Assembly: GCA_007922305.1 (NCBI GenBank)
Contig: ML677374.1
Span: 12,643,511-12,707,510 of the forward strand
Origin: Dermatemys mawii
Lineage: Eukaryota > Chordata > Testudines > Dermatemydidae
DNA length: 64,000 bases
Direction: 5' to 3'
Part shown: positions 43,751-55,949 of the stretch, piece after piece
How positions within the stretch are numbered: position 1 is the first letter of the stretch
Layout: each line of letters opens with the position of its first letter
Translations under genes and position numbers: made by a program
Notes under the pieces: generated by a model
The model's input: the letters and a program-made list of their open reading frames with translations, nothing else
Told to the model about the DNA's origin: nothing
Database searches by the model: none

Positions 43751-45865
43751 TGGTCTTCTTTTGTAATACCAGCATATAAAAACATCCATAGCCCACTTGT
43801 ATCCACAAAAGTTGCTACATAGCTGGTAGAAATCTGACTTCTATACAGACCTCATGGATCCTGGCTCTGAGTAGTGGACTACAAAAATCTGACATAACCT
43901 TTCAAATAAGCTTCTATAATAATTGCAAAGCTTTACTACCAATATCCCTCTTATTTATACTAAAAATCTAAACTTAGAGGGATCCTGAAACACAAAAGGT
44001 GGTAGGAAAGTATTTGAGTCCTTTTCAATGAGTTTAGAAGATACATGAAAGCCACAGGGTGAAAGATAAAGAGGTAAAGTGATCTCCAAGCAGTAGTGCT
44101 TTTAGCATCACAATCGGTCAGCCTGGCAAAATGCTTAGTAGAGACGAGGGGAGATCTCTCAACATATCATTTGTGGGCTGAATTCCTCCTCAGCTTCTAA
44201 ATCACCCGCATTGATTGTTTTCTTTAACATTACCCAGTAGTTAAATGCTGATACATAGTGCCAGAAAATGCAAGGTATTTCCTGGTATACTATCCTGAAC
44301 ACAGATAGGAGAACTACAGAATATCCAGCCATTCTCCACTAAACCATTGTGTGTCAATATTTTCAGTAGCATCCTGAATGTTGTATATAGTAGAAGCAGC
44401 TTGTATCATGAGTTACCGATGAAAGACCTCTCACTTCTTCCAATGAAATAATTTAAGCAAGTGGCTTCATTTGTGAGCATGTGAGTTCTCATCTACTTCA
44501 GTAAGAATGCGCACATTGAAGCGTGCTGGATTCAGCTCTAGATGAGGTTTGTAAGTGGAACAGTTCCCTACAGTTAGGCATTAGTTGTTCTTGGAGGAGC
44601 CCTTAATGTGGACTTGGAGGGAGTTATGTTTCCTGTACGAGTTTAGAACATGGTTTAAAAATATGACAATGCATTTAGAACTGAATTTCATCTGTTTAAA
44701 CAGATTCTTCCCAATACAGATACTGTTTCTTTGTCATTTGTTTTTCTTCTCTACCCCCCTGGTAGTTGGTTCACTTGTTCGCTCTCTTTTTCCTCACCCT
44801 TATATAGTCCCTGCGAGTCCTTGAGATTAACCACAATATGATTACATTTTAATTGAGGCCAGATTAGCATAGGGACATTCTTTTAACTCAGGAGGCCTCA
44901 ATTCCACAGAAACATAATGAACTAATAATGAATGTGCTAAAGTCATTAAATCAAAATTCATAAAAGGGCAAATATTGCTTTCTTTTATAATAAAGCAATT
45001 AAAAACCCATATACTATAAAACCCACCTCTGAAGTGTACAAAGTGTTCTTTAAAGGAGGTTAGCATTCAATGCCACATTATATGAATTTGGGAAACTTTG
45101 TAAAATAGGACTGCTCAACTATTAATAGCTGATCAGAACTCTTCATGTCTGCTTGGTTCAGCTTTATTGCTGTTTTAATAAACACGGACGTTTTATTTCT
45201 AGAATTATAAAATTAATTCATTTTTAATGACAACTTACTGGGCAAGCAGCTAACTTTCAGCTAGTGAAGCCCTGTGTCATTAAAGATACACACCCTATTC
45301 TATTTAGATTCTTAGATTGTTCCTTTCATTATGGTGTCTCCTAGGTAGCTCTAATGCACTGTTTCTTCCTGGTTAATGATCCTAAATGACAGATGTACCG
45401 GGGTTGTACTATGATCACGTCTGACCTCACCAACTAAGCCAGGGGTATTTGGATAAGAGGTCCTTGGGGAAAAAAAGTTAAATTTTCATCATCTGGCACT
45501 TTGTAGGGTGTTTTTCTTGAGTAAAAGAACCACTGAACCCCCTTTGTACAGGTGTGCTTGACTGCATGAGGTGTGAGAGAATAGATCATCAGTCCTGCAG
45601 AGTGCTGGAGGAAGAAGTGTTGGCGACTCTGTCGGGGGTGGGGGGGCTTCTCTCAGCGGCAGCACATTTCAGCATCCTCAGCACTGAATTAGATAACTCT
45701 GCACTGAGGAAGATCCTGGTCTTTTGCTTAAGGTGTGAAATCATGATCCCGACCAGATCTGCTGTAGTGTTGCTGTATGTTACTGAACAGCTGCCATGTT
45801 GCACCACGGGACTTTGCTTTCCTTGCGCTTTGGGGTGAAGTAATGTCTATGTTCTTTTCTTCCCA
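43751..45865. other. Unique AT-rich sequence
   Basis: No gene is recognised. 45150-45290 (TTATTTCTAGAATTATAAAA, TTAATTCATTTTTAATGAC) is repeat-free and a weak conserved-element candidate. Confidence 0.5.
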
Positions 45866-46050
45866 GGGGTACCGAGAGGCTCCGCTGTGCTAGGTACTGC
45901 TCAAAACACAAGAGAAGGGACAGTCCCTGCCCTGAAGCTCTCTCAATCTACACAGGCAAAGGGTGAAAGGGAAAAGACACACACAGAGCGATCAAGTGAC
46001 TTGTCCCAGAGCAGGTAGCCTGTGGCAGAGCCAGGAAAAGTGCCCATCCC
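45866..46050 (-). repeat. SINE/MIR-like repeat, antisense
   Basis: GTGCTAGGTACTGCTCAAAAC and GGACAGTCCCTGCCCTGAAGC come before CAAGTGACTTGTCCCAGAGCAGG and GTGGCAGAGCCAGGAAAAG, the antisense SINE middle. It stops at the hAT element beginning at 46063. Confidence 0.55.
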
Positions 46051-46062
46051 CCTCTAATAGAC

Positions 46063-46380
46063 CAGTGTTTCCTCAGACTAGGGTCTGCAGACCCCAGAGG
46101 TCCATGAGGTCCACAGGCCCTGCTGATCAACTCCCCACTCCTTCCCAGTGCCTGCTGCTGAACAAACTGTTCCCTGGTGTGCAGGAGGCGCTAGGATGGA
46201 GAGGAAAGAAGTGGTAAAGAGGAGGGGTAGGGATGGAAAGAGGTGCGGTGGGGCCTTGTGGAAAGGGTTGGAGTGTGGGGAGGGTCTGGGGCTGAGCATG
46301 AGGCTGCGGGGGGGGGGGAAGCACGAAAAATTTAATATCAAATTGGGGGTGGTTGGGTTGCTAAAGTTTGAGAACCGCTG
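46063..46380. mobile_element. hAT-type non-autonomous element
   Basis: The left end CAGTGTTTCCTCAGACTAGGG and right end CTAAAGTTTGAGAACCGCTG are diverged versions of the inverted pair CAGTGTTTCTCAAACT / AGTTTGAGAACACTG. Flanks TAATAGAC (46055-46062) and TAATAAAA (46381-46388) agree at 6 of 8 bases. The interior is G-rich on the + strand (46190-46320). The frames of 65-95 codons across it are not genes. Confidence 0.7.
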
Positions 46381-47040
46381 TAATAAAACATGCTGCCTCC
46401 TGCCAGCCTTTGGACTCCTTTCAGATAAGTTTTAATTACATAGAACCAAAACTCAGTCCAAGACAATTCAATATTAAAGCAAAACAATTGTTGCTTGGGT
46501 AAGAAATATCTTCAAAAACCATTCAAAAGACAACTCTGGAATAGGAGGAAAGGAGAATTAGTGGATAGGGTGATCCAGGTACTTGCATGCAAGATTGTCA
46601 GGAAAAAAAACCAAAAAGATGACATAGTACATGATCGAATAGAAAGATTATATGAAGTTGATGACATAAGAACAGACAGATTGAAGGAATACTAAATATT
46701 TATGACAAGGTCTTTCATCCGGTATGCAATAATACATACCACAGCTTCTACTAAATAAATACGAGGGTGGAATACAATTGCAAGCTCCCTGAGATTGCGC
46801 TATGAATTGGATAAAATTGAATTAGAGGCTTTTATGCCCCAGGGACCATGAATTGTTATTCAGAATAATCATAATTGTTCAGATTAAGAGGGGGAATAGT
46901 TCAGCAATCATTGTAACTGCACAAGAGATACATGCTAAAGTCCAGATTATCATCGGCCCTCTGCAGAGGCACAAGGGGTAGCGAGGCGTCAGACACCATG
47001 ATAGCCCGTTAATTCCTTGAATGTAAGAGTTGCTCTAAGG
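46381..47040. other. Unique non-coding sequence
   Basis: No gene or clear repeat is recognised. Confidence 0.5.
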
Positions 47041-47110
47041 ACTGCATCCAAAGCACACTGAAATCAAGGGGAGTCTTTCCACTGACTTCAAAGGGCTTTG
47101 GCTCAGTCCT
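47041..47110. repeat. Palindromic 'ATCCAAAGC..GCTTTGGCTCAG' repeat
   Basis: CATCCAAAGCACACTGAAATC and GACTTCAAAGGGCTTTGGC form arms around GGGGAGTCTTTCC. Same family as 15260. Confidence 0.55.
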
Positions 47111-49499
47111 AGGTGAATGTTGACAGCAGTGTCAAGAAATGTACTGGATTTATGGGACTGGGTCTGTATGTTGTCTCCCCTCTCGTGGCTGGCCCAAGAG
47201 CTGAAGATGGTCCTGTTGCTATTGCAAATTAATAGGAATTTTCATTAGCTTCAGAGGGGAGCTATGTATTTGGAGCTGAAGAACCAGGGTTCTGATCTCA
47301 GTCCTGCAGGGATATGGGTGTCTTGTCATCTGTAGCATGGATTCTTTACAGTTCGCCTCCCCAGAGGGAATGGGAAAGGAACTGATGCTGCACCTTATGC
47401 CTTGCAGCCTGAGCAAAGACACATCTGGTCTGGTCATCCCTGGAGGCATACTGCCTACCTAACACACAATGTCCTCCCATGTACACCACTGCATCTGATT
47501 GCAGAGGAGTTACTCCAGATCTAGAGCAGGGCAATTGAGAGCAGAATGTGATCCATAGCCAAGTTTGAACTCTCCTGAGGTGTTACATCTTTGCACCTTC
47601 CTCCCATGTATCTTGTTTTATGACCCCATTGCCATAGAACCACACCCCATCTCAATACAGTCCAGCCCTACACTCAGCATAAACCAAGGTCTCTACCACA
47701 TCACAAGAGCAATATTGTTTGCCTCAAGAACCTGTTCTTCACAAGAATGACCCTAGCAGTAAGCAGCATGCAGGCGTTCTTATTCTCAACCATAGCCTGT
47801 GTATGGATACAAATTTTAAACATGTACTTAGCATTTGTCATTTACAAGTGTCTGACATGTTGTAAAGGGGAACTTCAGACTGTCATCCTGGAGGTAGCTA
47901 TTAATAGTATAGTTCTGCTGGATTTACCCCAGCATGTCTGGGAGCAAAATCAGAATCGTGTATTGAATTTACAGCATTGCCAGAAACTCCCTGCAAAGTG
48001 TGATTTCCATTTCTGTTGTTCATCATCAGTCAAGAAGAATCTAAAGAGATCTCTCTTTTTTGGGAGGTGGGAGGAGAAATCATTATAGGGCTGCGAATGT
48101 GTGCCCGTTTTCAGACCAGAGGTAATTATTTATACAAAATTATAAACAACTGGAAGTTATCATAGAAATGCCAATGGTAATATTGGAAATTGAACTATTT
48201 TATAACAAGGCCACTATGGAAGTAGTAAAGTGCTATCATTCACATTATGGGCCAGATTTCAGCTGGTACAAATAAGCATAGCTGTAGTAAAGCCAACAGA
48301 CCCATGCTGAGTTAAATTAGCTAACCCTAGCCCTGTAACACATCCCGGTCATACATACTGTGCATAGACAGAAGGGTGTATATAAACCATACTATTTTGA
48401 ATTGAACAGCCAAATTCTCTTTTAGGGTAACTCAATGGATTTACACCAGGAAATAGTTGGATTTATTGTTTGTTAGTTTTTACAGACTTTGCATCCTCCT
48501 TTCAGACGAGTTCTATTCCTCTATAGATGTAAAAAGGTTTTACATAGGCAGCTCCCAATGACACCAGCAGAAGTCACCCAGAGAAATCCCCAGGAACTGA
48601 TCAAAGAATAGATCCTTAGGAGTATTCCTAGAGCTTCTGATGCACACTGATGAGAGCACAGTTGATTCACTACAGGAAACCCAGGTGCTGAATTCATCTA
48701 ACAAGCTGCTTAAAACTCTAAACAGATGTTTGTGCTGCTTTTCTGCTTCTCAAGCCATCTGTGTGGAAGCACTAGCAGATTTACAATAGCTCAGATGCAT
48801 GACATATACACGCTTTCACATCAAGGACCTGAGTCATTGCAAAATGGATTAGGACTATTGTATGTTCCCAAAATTAGAGAAAAATGCCTTTGGTATGCAA
48901 AATCAACCTTATTTGTAGTGAAAATGAAGATTGACCTAGTAAGATCTGTCCCAGAAGGAATCAAATACACACTGGATCTGAAAACTGTAGCTGCCTTGAT
49001 ATGTGCCCTAGTTGTTGCAATGATTCATCAACATTTTGATTGGGTCTCATCCAGTGTCTATAGTGGTGAGTGAAATGACTCATTGATATCAATGGACATT
49101 TTATCATGCCCTTAACTCCCCAAAGATTAAGGAAGGATTATAGACAGACACAGGTACTAAACCAACTGGAAGCAAAGAGGCGGATACTGTCAATAAGGAA
49201 GGCCCCTTTACACTGCCAGAGTGGGGTAAAAAGGTCTTAGTGTAAATAGGAATCTGATTAGGAATATCTAGAGGCTAAAATTGGAAACCTCAAGAGTCAA
49301 CTCCCTCTGTCCCCCAAGCCATAAGATTTTGGTAACTTTTTTTAAAAAAATTATTTTCTGATCCTCTAGGGTTTAGAAGTTCAGCCTTTTCTCCACAACC
49401 ATGAGGACTTGGAATCTTTTTATGAAATGAAAGCAGAGATTCTCATGTATTCACATGACTTCAGGAGGTGAGGCTTTACACAAAACACCAGATATCATG
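47111..49499. other. Mostly unique sequence with two untested 113-115 codon frames
   Basis: Frames at 47747-48088 and 48726-49073 are the longest here. Neither shows a domain, signal peptide with a clear cleavage site, or exon-like splice flanks, so I do not call them genes. A diverged 'gatcctcag'-type repeat lies at 48249-48330 (GGGCCAGATTTCAGCTGG). 47240-47330 weakly resembles a SINE middle (GAACCAGGGTTCTGATCTCAG). Confidence 0.4.
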
Positions 49500-49640
49500 A
49501 GACCATGGGAGTTGGCAACATCCAGAGTCAGGAATTGTGGTTTTATTCTCATCTTTATCACTGGCTTGCTGGGTGACCTGAAATAGCAGGTCAGTTAACT
49601 CCTCAGTGCATAGTAAAACCCTTTGATGCATGGGCATGAT
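49500..49640 (+). mobile_element. tRNA-SINE fragment (head and middle)
   Basis: GGTTTTATTCTCATCTTTATCACTGGCTTGCTGGGTGACCTG is the B-box-to-middle part of the SINE, ending near AGTTAACTCCTCAGTGC. The tail is missing. Confidence 0.55.
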
Positions 49641-49689
49641 AGGATCATGAAAATGCTATCCTCACAGGAAGAGAGTTAGGCAAATTTTT

Positions 49690-49990
49690 TCAGATGAATA
49701 AATTACTCACCGAAAAGTGCTGTTTTGGGTTTACTGATATGTCAAATTTGGATCCAACTTGGTGAATAATTTCAGACCAAAAAACAAACAAAAAAGTGGA
49801 CATTTCAAAAGGTATTTAGACTTACAAAAAAAGTTAAACATTCCAAAATGATAATTTTGAGCAACAAAAAAAATTTTTGTTTGATGCAAAATGATTTTAA
49901 CTCTTCATTTTGGTGAGAAAAACTGAAACATTTCCAGTTTGGGTTAGCCATAAATGACTTTTTTTTTTTTGGTTCAGCCACCAAATCAAA
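49690..49990. repeat. AT-rich interspersed repeat, 'AAACATTCCAAAATG' type
   Basis: AAAGTTAAACATTCCAAAATG, TTTTTGTTTGATGCAAAATG and GAGAAAAACTGAAACATTTCC share vocabulary with 38630 and 61320. It is flanked by A- and T-runs. Non-coding. Confidence 0.5.
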
Positions 49991-50283
49991 AGGAAAAAAA
50001 TAATTTACTCACACTTGCCACACGAACGTTAATCTTTGTGAAGTGCCTTGAGACCAACCGGGGTGGTGATGGAAAGTGGTATGGAAGTTGATAGGAAAAA
50101 GTATTCCTGAAATAAAATAGAAAATATTCTTTTTAAAAACATGAAGTGTACAGAAGGGTAGTTGCTTGTTTAATCTCTTGCCAAACCCACTTGTTGATCC
50201 TTTCAGATATAGATCTGATTGTCTAGGTACCACAGGCATTGGTGGCAAGGACGGGCTGGTAGTCTCCAGTACAAGAGATTGTG

Positions 50284-50712
50284 GGTGAAATTTTCTCTAC
50301 ATTGAAGTCAAGACATTCTCTCTATCTTAAACCTGTCAATATTAGCAGCCGTGTTAGTCTGTATCCATGGCACTGCATTTAGCTGTATGGAGTGGAAATC
50401 CATCAACTTCATGAAAACACTCGTACAGATACAGACAGACATCTTCCTTTCCAAATGCAAACAGAGGGGACATCATACCTAAAGGACTAAAGGTAAAAAA
50501 TCTAATGTACAACTTTTTTTACTTTTTTTTTGCTTTCTGTGTATATAAATGCATCTTACTTCTGTTCCATTCTATGCATCCAATGAAGTGGGCTATAGCC
50601 CACGAAAGCTTATGCTGAAATAAACTGGTTAGTCTCTAAGGTACCACAAGTCCTCATCATCTTATTCTCTACATTGAAATCAACAACTTCAATAGAGACA
50701 GGATGTCATCCA
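50284..50712 (+). mobile_element. Penelope-like (?) repeat inserted into a palindromic repeat
   Basis: Inside, CAGCCGTGTTAGTCTGTATCC (50345-50365) marks one end. ACAGACAGACATCTTCC and CATCATACCTAAAGGACTAAAGG form an internal part I associate with the family's longer copies. Then ATCCAATGAAGTGGGCTATAGCCCACGAAAGCTTATGCTG and GTTAGTCTCTAAGGTACCAC mark the other end. A 19 bp word (TTCTCTACATTGAAGTCAA at 50293-50311; one mismatch at 50665-50683) flanks the insert. The outer sequence (GGTGAAATTT... and ...GACAGGATGTCATCC) reconstitutes a 'TGAAGTCAA' palindrome like that at 39101. So the host repeat was split with a 19 bp duplication. Confidence 0.65.
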
Positions 50713-50714
50713 CT

Positions 50715-50762
50715 GACTTCAGTGGAGCTGTGTTGATGTATACCAGCTGAGGGGTTGGCCCA
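50715..50762. repeat. Half of a 'gatcctcag' palindromic repeat
   Basis: CTTCAGTGGAGCTGTGTTGATG and ATACCAGCTGAGGGGTTGGCCC are one arm of the dispersed palindrome. It abuts the previous element. Confidence 0.5.
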
Positions 50763-51277
50763 TAATTTTACTATTTTATATATAATCCATGCGCCAAATA
50801 TTCCAAGATGTCTAAAAAGCTAGAAAGAGAATGGAAGTAAGAATTGGAGACCTCTGTGTTCCTGTTTTAATGCGTATTTTATTTATAGGCTATTGCATTC
50901 CAGCTCCTGCATTCCCCTATGAGAAATGTTCTATTATTACTGAAATATTAAAAATGAAAAGGAGCTATAAGACATGAATTACACAATATCACAAGAACTG
51001 TTTTTGTGTCCAATTTCTTCTGGCATTTCAGTGTATAAATATTATACCAAGGTGTTTTAGACTAATGGATAATTGCCTGCAGTGCATACTTAACCTTTCT
51101 CACTTCAGTTTACTTAGCGCTACCTCCCTCCCTCAACTATCAATTCATCCAAACTGGCAACGGAAGAAAGGCATGCGCCAAATTCTCTCCTCTCTACAGA
51201 GCTCAAATCAATGGACTTTGCATACCAACATGAATGAAAACCTCTGCACACTCAGACCTCCACGGTAGATACAGACC
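50763..51277. other. Unique non-coding sequence
   Basis: No gene or repeat is recognised. Confidence 0.5.
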
Positions 51278-51348
51278 GAGGCCAGTCAGTCTAGCTCTGC
51301 TGACATCAATGGAGCTGTCTCGATTTACACTGACTGAGGATCAGCCCC
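51278..51348. repeat. 'gatcctcag' palindromic repeat
   Basis: GAGGCCAGTCAGTCTAGCTC and CGATTTACACTGACTGAGGATC, with ATCAATGGAGC in the middle, match the family at 58059. Confidence 0.55.
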
Positions 51349-51375
51349 ATTGTATAAGAGGAAGTTGGGCTGGTG

Positions 51376-51762
51376 CAGTGGTTCTCCACCAGGGGTACAT
51401 GTACCCCCAGGGGTTTACAGAATTCTTCCTGGGGGTGCATCAACTCATCTAAATTATTGGCCTAGTTTTACAACAGGCTACATAAAAAGCACCAGCAAAG
51501 TCCGTACAAACTAAAATGTCACACAATGACTTGCTTATACTGCTTTATATACTATACACTGAAATGTAAATGCTTTATTTTATAATTTACATGGTAGCAA
51601 TGAGAAAGTAAGCAGCTTTCAGTAGTGTGCAGGGGGTCACTTATATTTTGAGGTCTGATTTTGTAAACAAGTAGTTTTTAAAGTGAGGAGAAAATTGGGG
51701 TACACAAGATAAATCAGCCTCCTGAAAGCGGTATGGTAGTCTGGAAAGGTTGAGAGCCACTG
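51376..51762. mobile_element. hAT-type element with perfect 8 bp target duplication
   Basis: The left end CAGTGGTTCTCCACC and right end GGTTGAGAGCCACTG are inverted with two mismatches. GGCTGGTG lies exactly outside both ends (51368-51375 and 51763-51770). The 387 bp interior (GGGGTACATGTACCCCCAGGGG hairpin at 51396-51417, then AT-rich) encodes no transposase, so it moved in trans. The intact duplication makes it one of the younger or better-preserved insertions here. Confidence 0.9.
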
Positions 51763-51770
51763 GGCTGGTG

Positions 51771-52224
51771 GATGCTTGTAGATACCAACTTTCTGCTAAT
51801 TTCTCCCTTAGTCTGTTCCAAAATACTCCTTTGTGCTGCCAAAGGTGTAGTTCCATGGCCAAGGTGGATGATGTAGGTACCTTTTCAGGGACTCTGCTGT
51901 GCAGAAGAGCCACCAGAGGCTGCTTTTGCCAAGGAACAAGGATCTGTCCCTCAAACACGTAGGAAGAAGGAATATGGTGGATGGTTCATCTGATTGAGAT
52001 CATCTGAGTTTGGCTTTGTTGCCGATATGATCCTTGTCCACACAGCAGTGTATCGCTATACTCTGACCAGTAAGAGCGGTCCACCTCCCTGGTGCAACAC
52101 AGGAAGTCTGTTCTCTATCAATGTTACACAGCTGATTTTAGGAAAGGAAGTGAAATGATCCATGGGCAGAAGGTTGCCTTTCAGGGAGCATGGGCCCAAG
52201 CTACAACAGCTTTATACAATGAAA
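51771..52224. other. Unique non-coding sequence
   Basis: No gene or repeat is recognised. Confidence 0.5.
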
Positions 52225-52500
52225 CATTGAACTGGTTAAAATTGTGATGGGTTTGGAGGGGGGGGGGTGTCAAAAAGCTTCTTGCAAAGTGAAAATTCAG
52301 AACATTTGTTCCATTAATTTTTTTTTAGCTTTTCAAAGAAGAAACAATGCACGAGAAATTCAAAAGCCAACCACCACCACCCCTCAGTTTTAAGTTTTCG
52401 AAACAAGGAAAATTAACATTTTTAAAATATTTTATTCCTTCTTTCAAAGTACTTTTCCACAAAAATATTTTGAAAGAAGCAAAAAAAGTAGTTACCATGT
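52225..52500. repeat. AT-rich interspersed repeat
   Basis: AAGTGAAAATTCAGAACATTTG, AACATTTTTAAAATATTTTATTCC and CACAAAAATATTTTGAAAG match the other AT-rich copies. A run of G lies at 52255-52267. Non-coding. Confidence 0.4.
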
Positions 52501-52834
52501 GCAAGCTGTTCCAGTCAAAACCAAACACTTGAAACTGCAGCTGGAAGCCAGAGAGTAGTCAGTGTAGATCCATTGTTACGTGCTCATGGAGGCACACTCC
52601 CTCAGACATGCTATCACTTCCTAAACGAGCTTCAGTTTCTAATCAGATTTAAGATGAATCCCATGTAGAGGACACAGCAGAAGCCCAATCTAGAGGAGAT
52701 AAAGGTCTGGATCATAGAAGCAATGTCCCACCTAAAAGGAATGGAAAAATTAGCTCTACGGCCAGATGCAGATGGGGGCAGGGGGAAACAAACAAAAAAA
52801 CTGACAACCCCTGACACTCAAGGTGCTGTGAGGA

Positions 52835-52945
52835 CTGATATTTTAGGGTTAGACAGACTAAATGACTTGCTAAGGTCACACAGGAAGTCTGTGGCAAAGC
52901 AGGGAATGAAATCCAGGTGTCTCAAGTCCCTGGCCGTACATGCTC
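52835..52945 (-). mobile_element. tRNA-SINE middle and head, antisense
   Basis: AAATGACTTGCTAAGGTCACACAGG, CTGTGGCAAAGCAGGGAATG and AATCCAGGTGTCTCAAGTCCCTGG are the reverse complement of the SINE middle and B-box region. Confidence 0.6.
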
Positions 52946-53323
52946 TCACAGGCTTTCATCATTTTGTGCCTCAAATACTCCAACTTCCTTTTCTCTGGCC
53001 TTGACAAATATAACCTCTCCCTGCCCATTTCCATTCAGACAATACAGCAGTGAGAATACTAGGGGCCACAAGCCCTTTGTCTGTATAAGAGTGCTTTAGT
53101 AGCACTGGTGTAGGTGAAGCAATGGTAGGACGTTTAGAACAGCAGAGCCAAGTGCACACAAAGAAAATCCTGCTCAGTAGCAATATATATTTTTACAGAA
53201 AAAAGGTCCTTCAATTTAGAGTACCACACTACCTGTGTGAGCTTGGTCAGTAATGTCTCTGTTTTAATTCCTTCTCCTCTGTCTTTTGCCCCTGTGTTCT
53301 CCATAGGGTAGCCAACTTCTACT
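52946..53323. other. Unique non-coding sequence
   Basis: No gene or repeat is recognised. Confidence 0.5.
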
Positions 53324-53592
53324 AGATTTACACTACAAATTACTTTGGTATAATTTGTCGCTCAGGGGTGTAAATAATCCATACCCCTCAGACAAGTTAT
53401 ACTGACCTAAGCACCAGCATAAACAGTGCTAGGTCAGCAGGAGCGCTCCTACCACTGACATAGCTACCACCTCTCACGCAAGCAGGAGTTAGACACCCAA
53501 TGGAAGGGCTCTCTCCCATCAGCTGAGAGTTTCTTCACCAAAGTGCTACTGAGCCATTGTAAATGATGTAGTGTAGATGGGAGTTTAGAGGA
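53324..53592. repeat. MITE of the 'TCTACAC' group
   Basis: The left end reads TAGATTTACACTACAAATTAC and the right end GATGTAGTGTAGATGGGAG. CTCAGGGGTGTAAATAATCC pairs with ATACCCCTCAGACAAG, and GTGCTAGGTCAGCAGGAGCGCTCCTACC follows. The interior matches the body expected of this MITE group and shares terminus type with 6561. Confidence 0.65.
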
Positions 53593-55949
53593 GGAGTCAT
53601 TCTGTAAAGGAATGACTTTGTAGACTAGAAACCGGACTTTGAATTCTGTTCTCCAGTGACTGGGAGGAAGGGACAGGGGATTTCACAAGGCACAAGTTTC
53701 ATGTGCTCACATGGGCAGAACCTTTGTACTGACAAATATCTGTACAACAGCACCGAAAATACGTTCAGCACCCACTGGCTTTCAATAAGGGGACAGAGTT
53801 CCTAGAAGCAGCCAATAGCATGAGCCAGACACTGATGATTAAAGCCTCATCAGACCACCCACCAAGTGAAAGCAGTTGAGATATAATGGGCTGGCAGCAG
53901 GAATCTCTCAGAACACAATGAGCTTGCCCTCTGTCTCTCTCCTCTGGGATACAATAGGCCAGTAATAGCCATTCATTAGCACAGAATGGGCAGGCCGTTG
54001 TCAGTGTTTAAAAGGTGAATCTGTACATGCTGTCAGCACTCTTTCCAGAGGGTGCATGGAATGCCAGCCAGCTCCTCTACTTGCCCTTCTCTGTGCATGG
54101 GCTCCATGCCATGCCAAGCCTTTGATTTGATTCCATTTCCATAGTGTCCCTGCATTTTGCATTCAGAAGGGAGGCAGGTTTTGATTTAAAAGGCTGTGTA
54201 ACATGCTGCAGACAAAGTGCATTTGAGATGCAGTAGAATTCACCTTTTGTCAAAAGGTACAGTATCTTCCTCTTTAAGGTTCAGCTACACTGCAGTTACT
54301 GAAAGTGCTGCTTCTATAGACCAGGCATTGTATCCGTTCTTGAGAGCACACTTATAGAATAGGGGACACAAAGTGGGCACTTTCATCTCCACACAACGAT
54401 GTTTTCAAGATCTACATTCCCCACTGTTATCTAACTGTGCTTTGCACTCTTGTGAAGTGCAATTACCTTCTCATTCTGCAGCTCTTTGTGCCCGTTTAAT
54501 CTCTCCCATTTTGTTTCTGACATCTCCAATAATCCAAAGCTGACACTCCTTATAGATACTGCAATTACAATACAGAACAGCCCTTGACAGGATGGGTTGT
54601 ATTTTGCTTCCTTCCTATAACACTCAAGGCATCGGACGTGGCTGCATGAAATGGCAATAGAAAGCACCACTAACCATTTATATTGGTCCCCCGTGGACAT
54701 GGCCAATGCTATATATCCATTCGTAACCAATTAGATTCCAGAAACAACCAAGACAGACCTGGGGTAGAATTTACTCCTCCCTCCCACCCCCCAGTAATAA
54801 CTCAGCTGTAAATTTGCCCTTTCTTTTAGTATCACTTATGTCAAAGCTCTCTTTCCATTAGGGACACAGTAAGCAGGGACAAATGGTTCCCAGGGTGCAC
54901 AGTGTTTATGAATAGGCTGAGGCATGTCCAAGCTATAAAGTTTGCATTTGAATCTAAACAGTTCCCAGTCTCTCCTCTTTAGGGAATTTGGCTAATGGGG
55001 CTTTAAGTCAACCCATTTTAGAGATGGCCCAAAGAGTGAGATTCACATTGTGGCTCCTGCTAAAGTCGCTTCTTCCTGTGGAAATCCCCATGTAACGTGT
55101 GGCTAGCAGAACAACTTCTGCGCTATCCCTCTCACAGCTCCCAGTGCAGGGGGGAGCATTGAGAAGCCACAGCCTCCAGCTGATCCCTGGCTACCAGAGG
55201 AGCCCAAAGAGGCCATTGGCATCTGCATGCAAGACAGAGCAGCCCTAAGGGACCTGGAGGAATTGAGTAACTCCCATGTGGCTTACAGCCCCATCAGTGC
55301 TTCACATATTCCCAACCCAAGTGGTACTCATGACCAAGCCCAGGAAGTTTGTACCCAGATCCCCATTCAAGTTGCACAGGTTTTCAGGCCTCAGTTTTTA
55401 ATTAACCTCAGACTGCATGTCTGATGTAGGATCACGCCAATCACCGAATTGGTCATTTGGAAGGCTGGGATTTTCTGAGCAGCCTAAGGGAGTTAGCCAC
55501 TCAGCTTCTGTTCATTTTCAGTAAGCTTTGGGTGAGTGATGGCCTAAGACTCGTTAGGGACCCCACATGCTAGGACACCTGCTGTTCTGGCAGTGTTTCA
55601 CACCCTAGCTGGGAGTGGGGAGCATCATGAGTTTAGGGGAGCCTGCTCTGGAGCAAGAGGGGAAAGTGCTGAGTCTGATACGCTGAGAGGAGCCTGATGC
55701 TCATGCAGACCCAGTCCTGCACATATACCCTCTTCTAACCAGTCTACCTCCCTTTCTGACTCTTTTCCTTTAGCCACTAGCCCAGGAAGCAACAGAAAGG
55801 GTCTAAGCAGCAACAGTGGGCAAGGACCTTTCTGGTGGGGGGGGGGGGGTCAGAGGAGCAGCACTGAAGTAGGGAGGACACCTCTTCATATGGGCTGTGG
55901 GAGGGAGGGAACGAGTTTTCTTCTGCAACTAGAAGGGAGTGGACAGTGG
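53593..55949. other. Long unique stretch
   Basis: No gene is recognised over 2.4 kb. 54285-54330 (TTCAGCTACACTGCAGTTAC) may be a MITE end. A G run (about 13) is at 55839-55851. The frame at 54431-54730 (99 codons, antisense) has no motif. Confidence 0.5.

Noticed and set aside
47747..48088. 113-codon frame with two hydrophobic segments
   Set aside because: No family resemblance and no supporting context; hydrophobic runs arise easily from T-rich DNA.
48726..49073. 115-codon frame with a hydrophobic start, possible small secreted or membrane protein
   Set aside because: No recognised domain, no promoter or splice context, and a stretch of 115 codons is expected by chance in AT-rich DNA of this size.
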